NCBI RefSeq assembly: GCF_002802985.1
Contig: NZ_NVPT01000012.1
Span: 1 to 55,169 of the forward strand
DNA from: Geodermatophilus chilensis
Lineage (GTDB): Bacteria > Actinomycetota > Actinomycetes > Mycobacteriales > Geodermatophilaceae
Reading direction: 5' to 3'
Length of the DNA stretch: 55,169 bases
Below are positions 1-8,263 of the stretch, in pieces. The notes beneath the pieces were generated by a model. That model searched no databases, had not been told where the DNA came from, and saw only the letters and a list, made by a program, of their open reading frames with translations. The translations under genes and the position numbers were made by a program. How positions within the stretch are numbered: the first letter of the stretch is position 1; each line of letters begins with the position of its first letter.

Positions 1-95
1 GTCCCGCCCTGAGCTGGCGAAGGGTGGGGAGGACGGCGGCCCCCCTGCAGGGTCCCTCCGCGGGCCTGCGAGCGGTGGGGGCAGGGGGGTCCTCT
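1..95. repeat. Degenerate copies of the CCCGTCC...GGACGGG intergenic repeat
   Basis: This stretch looks like two decayed units of the repeat found at 1110-1221 and 54985-55041. The shared pieces are a GAGGACGG(C)GGCCCCC junction, a GCGGGCCTGCGAGCGGTGGGGGCAGG segment split across the unit, and a GGGGTCCTCTT end that resembles the GGGGTCCTTCT end of the better copies. It ends at the promoter of the first gene. Assignment is by eye and the unit boundaries are uncertain. Confidence 0.45.
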
Positions 96-101
96 TAGGG
101 T
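96..101 (+). promoter_or_regulatory. Leaderless -10 element (TAGGGT) of the quinone oxidoreductase gene
   Basis: TAGGGT fits the actinobacterial -10 pattern TANNNT and is followed by 7 bases and then the ATG at 109. That spacing puts the transcription start at or next to the start codon, as in leaderless genes. There is no Shine-Dalgarno sequence in the gap. Confidence 0.6.
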
Positions 102-108
102 CGGGGGC

Positions 109-1098
109 ATGCGTGCGGTGACCATGAGCGGACCCGGTGAACCTGAGGTGCTCGGCTGGGGCGAGGTCCCCGACCCGGTGCTGCGACCCGGCGAGGTGCT
201 CGTCGACGTCGTCGCCACCGCGGTGAACCGGGCCGACCTGCTGCAGCGGGCCGGCTTCTACCCGCCGCCGCCCGGGGCCAGCGAGATCCTCGGCCTGGAG
301 TGCAGCGGCGTGGTCAGCGAGGTCGGCGAGGGCGTGACCGGCTGGTCGGTGGGCGACGAGGTGTGCGCGCTGCTGTCCGGTGGCGGCTACGCCGAGCGGG
401 TCGCCGTCCCGGCCGGCCAGCTGCTGCCCCGCCCGGCCGGCGTGGAGCTGGCCACCGCGGCGGCGCTGCCCGAGGTCGTGTGCACGGTGTGGTCCAACGC
501 GTTCATGCTCGCCGGGCTGCGCCGTGGGGACACGTTCCTGGTGCACGGCGGGTCGAGTGGCATCGGCACCATGGCCATCCAGCTGGCCGCCCGGGCGGGC
601 GCCCGGGTGTTCACCACCGCGGGCACCCAGGCCAAGCTCGACGTCTGCCGCGAGCTCGGCGCCGAGGTGGGCATCAACTACCGCGACGAGGACTTCGTCG
701 AGCGGGTGCTGGAGGAGACCGACGGCGCGGGCGCGGACGTCGTCCTCGACAACATGGGCGCCAAGTACCTGGCCCGCAACGTCGACGTCCTCGCCACCGG
801 GGGGCGGCTGGTCTGCATCGGGATGCAGGGCGGCACCAAGGCCGAGCTCGACCTCGGGAAGCTGATGCGCAAGCGCGCCTCGGTGCACGCGACGACGCTG
901 CGCGCCCGGCCGGCGACCGGGCCCGGCGGCAAGGCCGAGATCGTCGCGGCGGTGCGGCACGACGTGTGGCCCGACGTCGAGCGCGGCGTGGTCCGCCCGA
1001 TCGTCGACCGGCGGCTGCCGATGTCGCGGGCCGCCGAGGCGCACCGCGTGGTCGACGCCAGCGAGCACGTGGGGAAGGTCCTGCTGGTCAACGGGTGA
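109..1098 (+). CDS. NAD(P)H:quinone oxidoreductase, zinc-independent MDR family
   Basis: A 329-residue medium-chain dehydrogenase/reductase of the quinone oxidoreductase (PIG3/QOR) type. It has an N-terminal GroES-like domain (about residues 1-125, with the typical NRADLLQRAGFYPPPPG segment) and a Rossmann fold starting with HGGSSGIGTMAIQLA at about 146-160. The cysteine/histidine zinc ligands of alcohol dehydrogenases are absent, as expected for QORs. It should reduce quinones or quinone-like carbonyls with NADPH in the cytosol. The ATG is supported by a TAGGGT -10 box 7 bases upstream. It lies next to an Rv3778c-like gene and bpa, which recalls Rv3777-Rv3778c-Rv3780 in mycobacteria, so it is probably the Rv3777 orthologue. 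The physiological substrate cannot be read from sequence. Confidence 0.9.
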   Translation: MRAVTMSGPGEPEVLGWGEVPDPVLRPGEVLVDVVATAVNRADLLQRAGFYPPPPGASEILGLECSGVVSEVGEGVTGWSVGDEVCALLSGGGYAERVAVPAGQLLPRPAGVELATAAALPEVVCTVWSNAFMLAGLRRGDTFLVHGGSSGIGTMAIQLAARAGARVFTTAGTQAKLDVCRELGAEVGINYRDEDFVERVLEETDGAGADVVLDNMGAKYLARNVDVLATGGRLVCIGMQGGTKAELDLGKLMRKRASVHATTLRARPATGPGGKAEIVAAVRHDVWPDVERGVVRPIVDRRLPMSRAAEAHRVVDASEHVGKVLLVNG

Positions 1099-1109
1099 GC
1101 CGTCCCCGC

Positions 1110-1221
1110 GGCCCCGTCCCGAGGCTCGCCCCGAGCCTGCGAGGGGTGAGGAGGACGGGCGGCCCCCGTCCAGAGGCTCACGCCGAGCGTGCGAGGCGGG
1201 AGGGGGACGGGGGTCCTTCTT
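1110..1221. repeat. Two tandem units of the CCCGTCC...GGACGGG repeat
   Basis: Unit 1 (about 1110-1160) and unit 2 (1161-1221) each begin GGCCCC(C)GTCC, carry GAGGCTC-(8 bases)-GAGC-TGCGAGG in the middle and end in (G)GGACGGG. The ends can pair, giving a hairpin in RNA. Unit 2 closely matches a copy at 54985-55041, including the trailing GTCCTTCT. They lie at the 3' ends of two convergent genes. Confidence 0.7.
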
Positions 1222-2444
1222 CAGCGCGGGCGCAGCGCGGCGACCGCGTCGATCAGGTACCCGACCTCCTCGGCCGTGTTGTAGTGCATCAGCCCCAGCT
1301 GGACGGCGCCGCCCTCCTCGTTGGCGCCGAGGGCGTCGAACAGCTCCCGGGCCGAGAGGTCGCCGTCCCACGCGCAGATGCCGCGCCGGGACAGCTCGTG
1401 GGCCACCTGCCGCGGGCGCATGCCGGCGACGGTGAACGACAGCGCCGGGGTGGTGTGCGGGGCCGAGCCGATCACGTGCACGTGGCGCATCGCCCGCAGC
1501 GCCTGGTCCAGCCAGTCGAACAGGCCGCCCTCGTAGGCCGCGACCGCCGTCATCGAGGTGCGCAGCCGGTCCCGCCGGGTGCCGATGGCGTCCTCGCACA
1601 GCGACGCGAGGTGCTCGACGGCCGCGGTGACGCCGGCGAGCAGCTCGAAGGCGTACCCGCCGCTCTCGAACCGGTCGGGCACCCGGTCGGGCACCGGCGC
1701 CAGCTTCTCCGGCTCCAGCTCCCCGAGCAGCTCGGGGTCGGCCACGACCGCGCCCACGTGGGGGCCGCACCACATGTCGGCGGCGACGGCGAGGAAGTCC
1801 GCGCCCAGGGCACGGACGTCGAGCAGGTCGTGGGCGGCGGCGTGCGTCCCGTCGACGAAGACCAGCGCGCCGACCGCGTGCGCCCGCCGGGCGATCGCCG
1901 CGACGTCCGGACGGGTGCCGATCGCGGAGCTGGCCGCCGTCACCGCCACCAGCCGGGTGCGGGGGCCGAGCAGCTCGTCGTACTGCCAGTCGGGCAGCTC
2001 GCCGGTCTCGATGTCGACCTCGGCCCAGCGCACGGTGACGCCGGTGCGGGCGGCCAGCTCGACCCAGGGCCGCACGTTGGCGTCGTGGTCGAGCCGGCTG
2101 AGCACCACCTCGTCGCCGGGCCGCCAGGTACGGGCCAGCGCGCGGGCCAGGGTCCAGGTCAGCCGGGAGGCGTCCGGCCCGAGGACGACGCCGGTGGACA
2201 CCCCGCCGACCAGGTCGGCGACGGCGGTGCGGGCGCTGGCGAGCAGCCCCTCCGCGCGGGCGGACGCCGGGAAGACCCCGCCGCGGTCGGCCACCGGCAC
2301 CCGCATCGCCTGCGACACCGCGAGCACGACGTTCTCGGGCACGAGGGCGCCGGCCGACCCGTCCGCGTGCACCAGACCGTCGGAGAGCCCCGGGAACAGG
2401 CCCCGGACGCGGGCGACGTCCAGCCGCGCCTCCCCCGGTCCCAT
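1221..2444 (-). CDS. Cysteine-desulfurase-like aminotransferase class V protein lacking the PLP lysine (Rv3778c-like)
   Basis: A 407-residue class V aminotransferase fold of the cysteine desulfurase-like group. Family features are present: LFPGLSDGLVHADGSAGALVP near the N-terminus, SRLDHDANVRPW (about 116-127), and VDGTHAAAHDLLDVRALGADF with Asp198, the residue that normally contacts the pyridine nitrogen. Where active homologues have a Lys in YKFFGPHVG, this protein has ADMWCGPHVG, with Met224 at the Schiff-base position. As I recall, M. tuberculosis Rv3778c also lacks the lysine here. It may therefore be a non-catalytic or reassigned PLP-fold protein, and desulfurase activity should not be assumed. 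The ATG at 2444 is preferred over upstream extensions because a TAGGGT box lies 8 bases before it. The gene is divergent from bpa. Confidence 0.85.
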   Translation of the reverse strand: MGPGEARLDVARVRGLFPGLSDGLVHADGSAGALVPENVVLAVSQAMRVPVADRGGVFPASARAEGLLASARTAVADLVGGVSTGVVLGPDASRLTWTLARALARTWRPGDEVVLSRLDHDANVRPWVELAARTGVTVRWAEVDIETGELPDWQYDELLGPRTRLVAVTAASSAIGTRPDVAAIARRAHAVGALVFVDGTHAAAHDLLDVRALGADFLAVAADMWCGPHVGAVVADPELLGELEPEKLAPVPDRVPDRFESGGYAFELLAGVTAAVEHLASLCEDAIGTRRDRLRTSMTAVAAYEGGLFDWLDQALRAMRHVHVIGSAPHTTPALSFTVAGMRPRQVAHELSRRGICAWDGDLSARELFDALGANEEGGAVQLGLMHYNTAEEVGYLIDAVAALRPR

Positions 2445-2452
2445 GGCCCTCG

Positions 2453-2458
2453 ACCCTA
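2453..2458 (-). promoter_or_regulatory. Leaderless -10 element (TAGGGT) of the Rv3778c-like gene
   Basis: On the minus strand TAGGGT lies 8 bases before the ATG at 2444, matching the TANNNT-N6-8-start pattern seen repeatedly in this window. Confidence 0.5.
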
Positions 2459-2533
2459 GACGTTGCCCCCGGAGGCCGGAGGCGACCCGGTGCCACCCCG
2501 GCAGGCCGCCGCAGCGCCGGGGAGGATGGAGGC

Positions 2534-3097
2534 ATGACCGCACCTGACAACGGCAGTGGACGCCCTCAGCAGGTCGTCGTGGTCGGCCCCGACGGCCGGC
2601 CCGTCGGCACGATGCCCGTGCCCGACGCCGGGCCGCTGGGTGGGCGGGGTGACGACGCAGGCGGCGAGGGCGGCGGCAGCATCGGGGACATGGTCGAGCA
2701 GCCGGCGAAGGTCATGCGGATCGGCACGATGATCAAGCAGCTGCTCGAGGAGGTCCGGGCCGCGCCCCTGGACGACGCCAGCCGCAACCGGCTGCGCGAC
2801 ATCCACGCGTCCTCGATCCGCGAGCTCGAGCAGGGCCTGGCCCCGGAGCTGCGCGAGGAGCTGGAGCGGATCACGCTCCCGTTCAGCGAGGACGCGACGC
2901 CGTCGGACGCCGAGCTGCGCATCGCCCAGGCCCAGCTGGTCGGCTGGCTGGAGGGCGTCTTCCACGGCATCCAGACCGCGTTGTTCGCCCAGCAGATGGC
3001 CGCCCGGGCCCAGCTCGAGGAGATGCGCCGCCGCGCGCTGCCCGGCGGCTCGCAGCCGGCCCCGGGCCCGCACCCCGGCGGGGGCCAGTACCTGTGA
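2534..3097 (+). CDS. bpa: Bacterial proteasome activator Bpa/PafE
   Basis: A 187-residue protein with a Gly/Asp-rich disordered N-terminus (about 1-50), a helical core (about 55-170, starting EQPAKVMRIGTMIKQLLEEV) and a Pro/Gly-rich tail ending GQYL (184-187). In mycobacterial Bpa/PafE (Rv3780) a C-terminal GQYL docks between proteasome alpha subunits, opens the 20S gate without ATP, and promotes degradation of unfolded proteins such as HspR. Conservation of both core and terminal GQYL makes the call strong. It implies that the genome encodes a 20S proteasome (prcBA), which is not in this window. GGAGG at 2521-2525 is a suitable ribosome site for the ATG. Confidence 0.93.
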   Translation: MTAPDNGSGRPQQVVVVGPDGRPVGTMPVPDAGPLGGRGDDAGGEGGGSIGDMVEQPAKVMRIGTMIKQLLEEVRAAPLDDASRNRLRDIHASSIRELEQGLAPELREELERITLPFSEDATPSDAELRIAQAQLVGWLEGVFHGIQTALFAQQMAARAQLEEMRRRALPGGSQPAPGPHPGGGQYL

Positions 3098-3116
3098 CAC
3101 TGTCGGCCTACCGGCC

Positions 3117-3200
3117 GACACCGCGGCCAGGAGCCGTCCCCGGCCTGCGCTGAGCCCATCCGGCCGTTCGCCGGGGACCCTCCGGGCCCCGCTCCTCACG
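3117..3200. repeat. GACACCGCGGCCAGG intergenic repeat, copy 1
   Basis: The copy begins GACACCGCGGCCAGGAGCC and continues through GTCCCCGGCCTG-GCTGAGCCC and a CCTCCGGGCCCC-CTCC segment. The same order of blocks occurs at 13582-13670 and partly at 13674-13720. This copy fills the gap between the converging ends of bpa and the reactivase small-subunit gene. Confidence 0.6.
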
Positions 3201-3218
3201 GCCAGTGGGCAGGAATCG

Positions 3219-3578
3219 TCAGACCAGCGGGAGGTGCTTGACCACCCGGGCCGCGACCCGGCCCACCCGTCGCCAGTCCGAGGGGAGCGCCTGGGCCGGC
3301 GTCGTGAGCACCGGCGCCTGCTCGGGCAGCGTGCCGTGGTGCACGGCGGCGGCCCCGGCCGCGTCCAGGCCGATGCCCACGCCCAGCCGGGACTCCCCGG
3401 CGGCGGCGTGGGCCAGCGCGGTGGCGTCGTCCGGGCCGGGGACGTCGGTGACGTCCGTGGGCACCCCCTCCTCCTCGACGCCGGCGCAGACCTGCCGCAG
3501 CACGGACGCCGGTGCGGCGGGGTGCCGGTACACCAGCACCGCCGGCCGCGGACCGGGCGCGGTCAGCTCGCCGGGCAC
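3219..3578 (-). CDS. Glycerol/diol dehydratase reactivase, small (beta) subunit
   Basis: A 119-residue protein of the DhaG/PduH (DdrB) family. The segment PAVLVYRHPAAPASVLRQVCAGVEEEGVP resembles the medium dehydratase subunit, as is known for this family, and is followed by a GLGIGLD-like stretch (LGVGIGLDAAGAAAVHHGTLPEQAP). With the large reactivase subunit it removes damaged cobalamin from inactivated dehydratase in an ATP-dependent way. The start chosen is GTG at 3578, which overlaps the end of the large-subunit gene by 16 bases and has GAGGGA just upstream. It is the last gene of the operon. Confidence 0.85.
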   Translation of the reverse strand: MPGELTAPGPRPAVLVYRHPAAPASVLRQVCAGVEEEGVPTDVTDVPGPDDATALAHAAAGESRLGVGIGLDAAGAAAVHHGTLPEQAPVLTTPAQALPSDWRRVGRVAARVVKHLPLV

Positions 3579-5458
3579 CTGGCTCCCTCGGCGAGGACGG
3601 CGGCGTGCGCCCGCACCAGGCCGGACGCGACCGCGTTGCGCGGCCCCTCGGTGCCCAGCACGTTCCCCGTTCCGCACACCACGCCGTGCGGCGCCAGCGC
3701 GTCCGCGATCAGGTCGGGGATCTCGAAGTCCAGCGCCGACCCGCCCAGGAGCACCACGAAGTCGAGCGCGCGGAGGTTCGCCCCCGGCGCCACCTGGCGC
3801 AGCGCCCGCAGCGCGTTGACCACGAACACCCGGCGCTTGGCCTCGCGGCGGACCCGCCGGACGTGGTCGAGGCCGTGCCACGTGGGCACCGGGGCGGGGC
3901 CGTCCGGGGTCAGCACCACGACCCGGGCGAACACGTGCGGCGGCAGCGGCTGGTCGGAGAACTGCACGGTGCCGTCCTCGTGGCGCACGTGGAAGAAGCT
4001 CTCCACCTTGGCCAGCGGGAACCGCTTGACGCTCTCGGCGGTCTCGCGGTCGTCGAGGGCCAGCTCGGAGTCGATGAGCTTGGTGACCAGCTCACCGGCT
4101 CCGGCCACGTGCACGGCCGTGCACTCGCCCTCCCGGGTCAGCAGCGCCGCGTCGGTCGAGCCACCGCCCAGGTCGAGGACGGCGACCGGCCGGTCGACAC
4201 CCGGGGTGGTGAGCGCGCCGCCCACGGCCATCTCGCCCTCGACGCCGCCGATCTCGGCGGCCGCGCCCAGCTGCTCGGACACCAGGTCGGCGACCAGCTG
4301 CATGCGGCTGCGGCTGGTCCGCACCATCGCCGCGAGCGCGACCGCGTTCTCCAGCGCCACCTCGCCGGCCAGCCCGCCGCGCACCTCGGCCGGGACGAAC
4401 GTGTCGACCGCGAGCACGTCGCGGATGGCGATCTCGGACACCGGGACGTCGGGCTGCCCGGCGACGTCCATGACGTCGGCCATCGTGTCCCGGACCTGGG
4501 CGAGCATGCCCCCGACGTGGGTCCCCGGCTCACCGTGCGCGTCGTCCAGGGGCTGCACGCGGGCGACGGTGTCCATGATCGCCTCCGCGCCGGCGTCGAC
4601 GTCCACCCGGAGCGTCTTGCCGGCGCCGCGGAGCACGAGCTCGCCCACGGGGATCCGGCGGTCGGTGACGTCGCCGGTCGGGGTGCGCACCACCACGGCC
4701 GAGCGGTTCCCGGTGAGCGCCCGCGCCACCGGGGAGACCTGCCGGGTCTGCGCGGGGTCCAGCTCGAAGACGGTGGCCAGCCCGTAGGAGTTCGACAGCG
4801 TCCGGATCGTCCGCCCGGGAGCGGCCACCTCCACGGCGGCCAGCATCCCCAGCGGGACGCGCTCCACCGCCGCGACCTCGTCCACCACGGGGATCGGCCG
4901 GTCGAGTCGGTTGGTGACCAGCACCGCGTCGTCCCCGGCCAGGACGGCGGCGACGACGTCCACACCCCGGCGGACGGCGGCGTTCACCGCGGCCGCGACG
5001 TCGTCGAAGTCCGCCCCGGCGGGGACGACGCACACCACCGGCTGCCCGGGCGCCTGCTCCGGCAGCGCGCCGACCGGCACGGTGGTGCCGACACCCAGCC
5101 CCTCCCCGCCCGGGGTCGCCGGGTTGTGCCCGATCATCGTGGACTCGGTGATGATCGTCTCGGTGATCGTCTCCATGGCCAGGCCGCTGATCACCGGTGT
5201 GGCCTCGTTGAGCAGGACGGTGTGCACCTCACCGACGCGCCGTCCGGCCCGCTCCAGGGCGCCCCGGACGGCGGTGAGCGCGCCGGCGGTGTTGTCCGGG
5301 GTGCCCTTGACGCCGGTCGTCCTGGTCAGGTCGGTGGCCAGGTACGTGATCGAGCCGTCCGGCCCGATCGAGGCCAGGCAGGCCTCGGTCGTCGAGTTGC
5401 CGATGTCCACGCCGACGACGAGCCGCGCCGGCGACCGGCCGGGGTCGACCGTCGTCAC
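3563..5458 (-). CDS. Glycerol/diol dehydratase reactivase, large (alpha) subunit
   Basis: A 631-residue DhaF/PduG (DdrA) family ATPase with an actin/Hsp70-like fold. The phosphate-1 motif VVGVDIGNSTTEACLASIG lies at about 16-34 and the phosphate-2 motif VLDLGGGSTDAALL further on. ETITETIITESTMIGHNP and FELDPAQ segments are typical of the family. It releases inactive B12 from diol or glycerol dehydratase. The GTG at 5458 overlaps the TGA of the medium dehydratase subunit (GTGA), a sign of translational coupling. Length is close to the ~610 residues of Klebsiella homologues. Products of this operon should act together in the cytosol, since no microcompartment shell gene is present here. Confidence 0.9.
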   Translation of the reverse strand: MTTVDPGRSPARLVVGVDIGNSTTEACLASIGPDGSITYLATDLTRTTGVKGTPDNTAGALTAVRGALERAGRRVGEVHTVLLNEATPVISGLAMETITETIITESTMIGHNPATPGGEGLGVGTTVPVGALPEQAPGQPVVCVVPAGADFDDVAAAVNAAVRRGVDVVAAVLAGDDAVLVTNRLDRPIPVVDEVAAVERVPLGMLAAVEVAAPGRTIRTLSNSYGLATVFELDPAQTRQVSPVARALTGNRSAVVVRTPTGDVTDRRIPVGELVLRGAGKTLRVDVDAGAEAIMDTVARVQPLDDAHGEPGTHVGGMLAQVRDTMADVMDVAGQPDVPVSEIAIRDVLAVDTFVPAEVRGGLAGEVALENAVALAAMVRTSRSRMQLVADLVSEQLGAAAEIGGVEGEMAVGGALTTPGVDRPVAVLDLGGGSTDAALLTREGECTAVHVAGAGELVTKLIDSELALDDRETAESVKRFPLAKVESFFHVRHEDGTVQFSDQPLPPHVFARVVVLTPDGPAPVPTWHGLDHVRRVRREAKRRVFVVNALRALRQVAPGANLRALDFVVLLGGSALDFEIPDLIADALAPHGVVCGTGNVLGTEGPRNAVASGLVRAHAAVLAEGARCPAS

Positions 5459-6051
5459 CCCAGCCGGCGTGACCCGACCCGCCCGAAGACGGGCTCGACC
5501 TCGACCGCCGGGCGGCCGGCCTGGATGCACTCGAACTCCTTGAGGTGCAGCAGCGCCGCCTTGGCCTGCCACCGGGGGCGGGCCATCTGGTCGTTGCGCG
5601 TCGGGACGGGCTGCGGCGACTCGCCCTTCGCGTACTGCGCGGCGTTCGAGCCGATCATCCGGAACACCGCCGGATCCAGCAGCGGGGACTGTGGGAACAG
5701 CTCCAGGTTGCTCAGCCGCGGCAGGTCCTTCTGGTGGATCATCGTCGTCCCGCGGGACAGGATCCCCACGGCGATGCCCGAGCCGGACAGCTTGGCGCCG
5801 CCGTGGGAGATCGCGGCCAGGTCCGCGGTGTCGAACACCTGGATGACGCGCGCGGTGACCCCCTGCTCCTCGATGCCCGCCAGCACCTGGCGCAGCACCT
5901 CGGCGTGCGGGACGTCGACGATCGTCTTCGTGAAGTGTCCGGCGAACGCCGGTGACACGGCGATCACGACCTCGTCGGGACGGGTCCCCCGGCCGGCCGG
6001 GCCGATCTCGCGGAGGGTGAGCGTGCGCTCCGGCGTCGTGGCAGTGGTCAT
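5455..6051 (-). CDS. B12-dependent glycerol/diol dehydratase, medium subunit
   Basis: A 198-residue DhaC/PduD family subunit. It shows DEVVIAVSPAF, LAGIEEQGVTARVIQVFDTADLA, LSGSGIAVGILSRGTTMIH and AAQYAKGESPQPVPTRNDQM, all hallmarks of the medium subunit that helps bind cobalamin's lower face. The N-terminus is short and resembles soluble glycerol dehydratase more than PduD with its microcompartment-targeting extension. The ATG lies 3 bases after the large-subunit stop codon, so the genes are co-translated. Confidence 0.9.
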   Translation of the reverse strand: MTTATTPERTLTLREIGPAGRGTRPDEVVIAVSPAFAGHFTKTIVDVPHAEVLRQVLAGIEEQGVTARVIQVFDTADLAAISHGGAKLSGSGIAVGILSRGTTMIHQKDLPRLSNLELFPQSPLLDPAVFRMIGSNAAQYAKGESPQPVPTRNDQMARPRWQAKAALLHLKEFECIQAGRPAVEVEPVFGRVGSRRLG

Positions 6052-6054
6052 CGC

Positions 6055-7749
6055 TCAGCCCACCTCGGTCTCGGGGTTCGTGGCGGAGGTGACGTGGCGC
6101 AGCTTCTTGAGCTCCTCCCACCGCTCCCCCGCCAGCCGGTAACCGGTGCCCGGGCCGGCGTAGTCGTTGACGTCGTTGATGGCCGACAGGGGGGTGAAGT
6201 CGGCGGTGAGCACCGCCGAGGTCTGCAGCAGGTCGCCCGAGACCCGCTGCCGCAGCACGCTGAGCAGGCTCTCGGCGACGTCGTGGAAGCCGGTCGTCTC
6301 CAGGCCCCTGACCAGGTCCAGCCCGGTGATGCCGCGCTCCATGACCGACTGCGCGCCCTTGAGGTCGGAGAGCACGTCGCGCAGCGGGTAGTCGTTCGAG
6401 GAGTCGGCGTAGGTGGCCGCCTCCACCTCGTCATCGGTGATCGGCGGCAGGTCCAGGTGGGCGAACAGCGCCTGCAGCGCACGCGCGGCCTTGTTGCGGA
6501 CCTGCAGGACCTCGGCCTCCCGGACGTGCCGCAGCCCGCCGTCCACCTGCAGGTCGCGCTGGATGGTGTTCCAGTCGTCGTAGTCCTCGGTGTCGAAGTT
6601 CGACCCGGCGAACATGTTGTCGGCGTTGGGCACCGCGGAGTAGCCGGAGCAGACGAAGTCGGTGCCGGGCAGCAGCTGGGGCATCAGCCGCGCGGTCCGC
6701 CGCATCGACGAGTGCGAGAACGACTGGTCGTTCCCGGAGGCGCACTCCAGGTCGACCATGCTGGCCACCAGGTTCTCCGCGGCGACCGCGCGGATGCCCC
6801 CCGGCACGGCCCCCGGGACGCCGATGCAGCTGATCGAGCCGTTCTGCAGTCCCTGCACCCCGGCGCCCTTAGCCATGAGGATGCAGCGGATCTCCAGGTA
6901 CAGCATGGACTTGCCCTCGGCGTTGCCCATCTGCACCTCCGACCCGGTGCCGGAGGTGAACCGCATCTTGATCCCGCGCGAGGCGTAGGCGGAGGCGAGG
7001 AACGCCTTGGACCACGGGGTGTCGTCACCGTCGACGAACACCGATTCGGTGCCGTAGATCGAGATGGTCTCGGCGTAGGCGGTGATGCCCCGCATGCCCA
7101 GCTCGAGCTCGGTGGCCTCCTCCAGCGCGCACTGGGTCAGCACACCGCCACGCCCGACCTGCCCACCGACCTGCAGCGCGATGGCCACCAGCGGGGCGTA
7201 GCGCACGACCCCCAGGGTGGTCTCGAGCTCGGCGAACCCCCGCAGCGCCCCCTCGGCGGCGTCGACGGCGACCTGCACGGGGTTGTCGCGGGCGCTCGTG
7301 GAGTGCCCCTGGTTCGCGGGCGTGCGCCGGGCCCGCATCTTCTGCATCGCCTGCATGATCTCGACGACGTTCATCAGCTTGACGACGTCGAGGATCTTGG
7401 CCGGCGTGAGACCACGGGTCACCGCCAGCACCTGCCCGCGGGAGACCCCCGGGTCGATGAGCATCCGCGCGATGTCGACCGACGGGATGGCGGTGCACTC
7501 CTCGGCCGACGCCACGTCGATCGCGTGGTTGGCGATGAAGGTGTCCATGAAGTCGAAGTCGGCGCGGGCCTTGCCGTCGAGCTCGACGATGCGGCCGTCC
7601 TCCACCCGGACGCTCGGCGCCGGGTCGAAGTCGCTCTCCATCGCGACGAGGCCCTTCTCGGGCCACTCCTCGACGAAGCCGTCGAGGTTGACCGGGCGGC
7701 TCTCGAGGACCTCGGTGCGCGTCGAGGTCCGGGGCTTCGTGCTGGTCAT
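6055..7749 (-). CDS. B12-dependent glycerol/diol dehydratase, large (catalytic) subunit
   Basis: A 564-residue DhaB/PduC family TIM-barrel subunit that carries the radical active site. It dehydrates glycerol to 3-hydroxypropionaldehyde or 1,2-diols to aldehydes with adenosylcobalamin and potassium. Family segments include RPVNLDGFVEEWPEKGLVAM, QVAVDAAEGALRGFAELETTLGVVRYAPLVA, RFTSGTGSEVQMGNAEGKSMLYLEIRCI, QNGSISCIGVPGAVPGGIRA and SHSSMRRTARLMPQLLPGTDF. Length matches the family (about 555). It lies between the small-subunit gene (35-base gap) and the medium-subunit gene (3-base gap). Substrate preference between glycerol and 1,2-propanediol cannot be decided from sequence alone. Confidence 0.93.
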   Translation of the reverse strand: MTSTKPRTSTRTEVLESRPVNLDGFVEEWPEKGLVAMESDFDPAPSVRVEDGRIVELDGKARADFDFMDTFIANHAIDVASAEECTAIPSVDIARMLIDPGVSRGQVLAVTRGLTPAKILDVVKLMNVVEIMQAMQKMRARRTPANQGHSTSARDNPVQVAVDAAEGALRGFAELETTLGVVRYAPLVAIALQVGGQVGRGGVLTQCALEEATELELGMRGITAYAETISIYGTESVFVDGDDTPWSKAFLASAYASRGIKMRFTSGTGSEVQMGNAEGKSMLYLEIRCILMAKGAGVQGLQNGSISCIGVPGAVPGGIRAVAAENLVASMVDLECASGNDQSFSHSSMRRTARLMPQLLPGTDFVCSGYSAVPNADNMFAGSNFDTEDYDDWNTIQRDLQVDGGLRHVREAEVLQVRNKAARALQALFAHLDLPPITDDEVEAATYADSSNDYPLRDVLSDLKGAQSVMERGITGLDLVRGLETTGFHDVAESLLSVLRQRVSGDLLQTSAVLTADFTPLSAINDVNDYAGPGTGYRLAGERWEELKKLRHVTSATNPETEVG

Positions 7750-7784
7750 GGGCGGGACGTCCCCTCTCGGTCCTGCGGAACGGG

Positions 7785-8231
7785 TCAGCCGACGTCGGCG
7801 GTCGGGCGGGCGAGGAGGTCGCGGCGGGCGTAGACCTCGGCGGCCTCCCGGACCAGAGCGGCACAGACCGGCGCCCCGTACGTCCCCCCGAGGCGGTCGG
7901 CCAGCTCGCCGAGCTGCGCCGCCGTGGCGGCGCGCGGGCGCAGCGCGTTGTACATGGCCAGGACCTCGGTGTCGGGGATGGCCGTCATCTCGGCGGCCCG
8001 GCGGAAGTTGGCGGCCAGCTGGGGACGGCCACTGGCGTCGGCCAGCTGGGCCTGCAGCTGCAGGGTCTCCGGAGCGATCCGCAGGTCCTCGGCCGACAGC
8101 TCGCCGGAGACGACCGCGTCCATCGTGAGGGCCGTGATCGGCTTGCCGGTGGGCGTGCGCAGCAGCTCGGGGTGCTTGATCGACAGGGGGTAGTCCGCAG
8201 CGGTCAGCTCGGGAGGCGGCTGGGCGCTCAT
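7785..8231 (-). CDS. B12-dependent glycerol/diol dehydratase, small subunit
   Basis: A 148-residue DhaE/PduE family subunit: ADYPLSIKHPELLRTPTGKPITALTMDAVVSGELSAEDLRI, then the helical part with AAEMTAIPDTEVLAMYNALRP. The ATG at 8231 is chosen because homology begins just after it; a longer reading frame upstream is not conserved-looking. It is the first gene of the operon, whereas enterobacterial and clostridial operons place the small subunit after the large and medium ones. Its promoter must lie in the 172-base gap shared with the divergent HbpS-like gene. Confidence 0.88.
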   Translation of the reverse strand: MSAQPPPELTAADYPLSIKHPELLRTPTGKPITALTMDAVVSGELSAEDLRIAPETLQLQAQLADASGRPQLAANFRRAAEMTAIPDTEVLAMYNALRPRAATAAQLGELADRLGGTYGAPVCAALVREAAEVYARRDLLARPTADVG

Positions 8232-8263
8232 CGCAGGCTCACTCCTCGGTTGGTCCTCAGATC

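Noticed and set aside
6094-7833. Very long open frames opposite real genes, such as the plus-strand frame across the dehydratase large-subunit gene
   Set aside because: They are side effects of extreme GC content. Their translations are Arg/Gly/Pro/His-rich without motifs, while the opposite strand encodes recognisable proteins.
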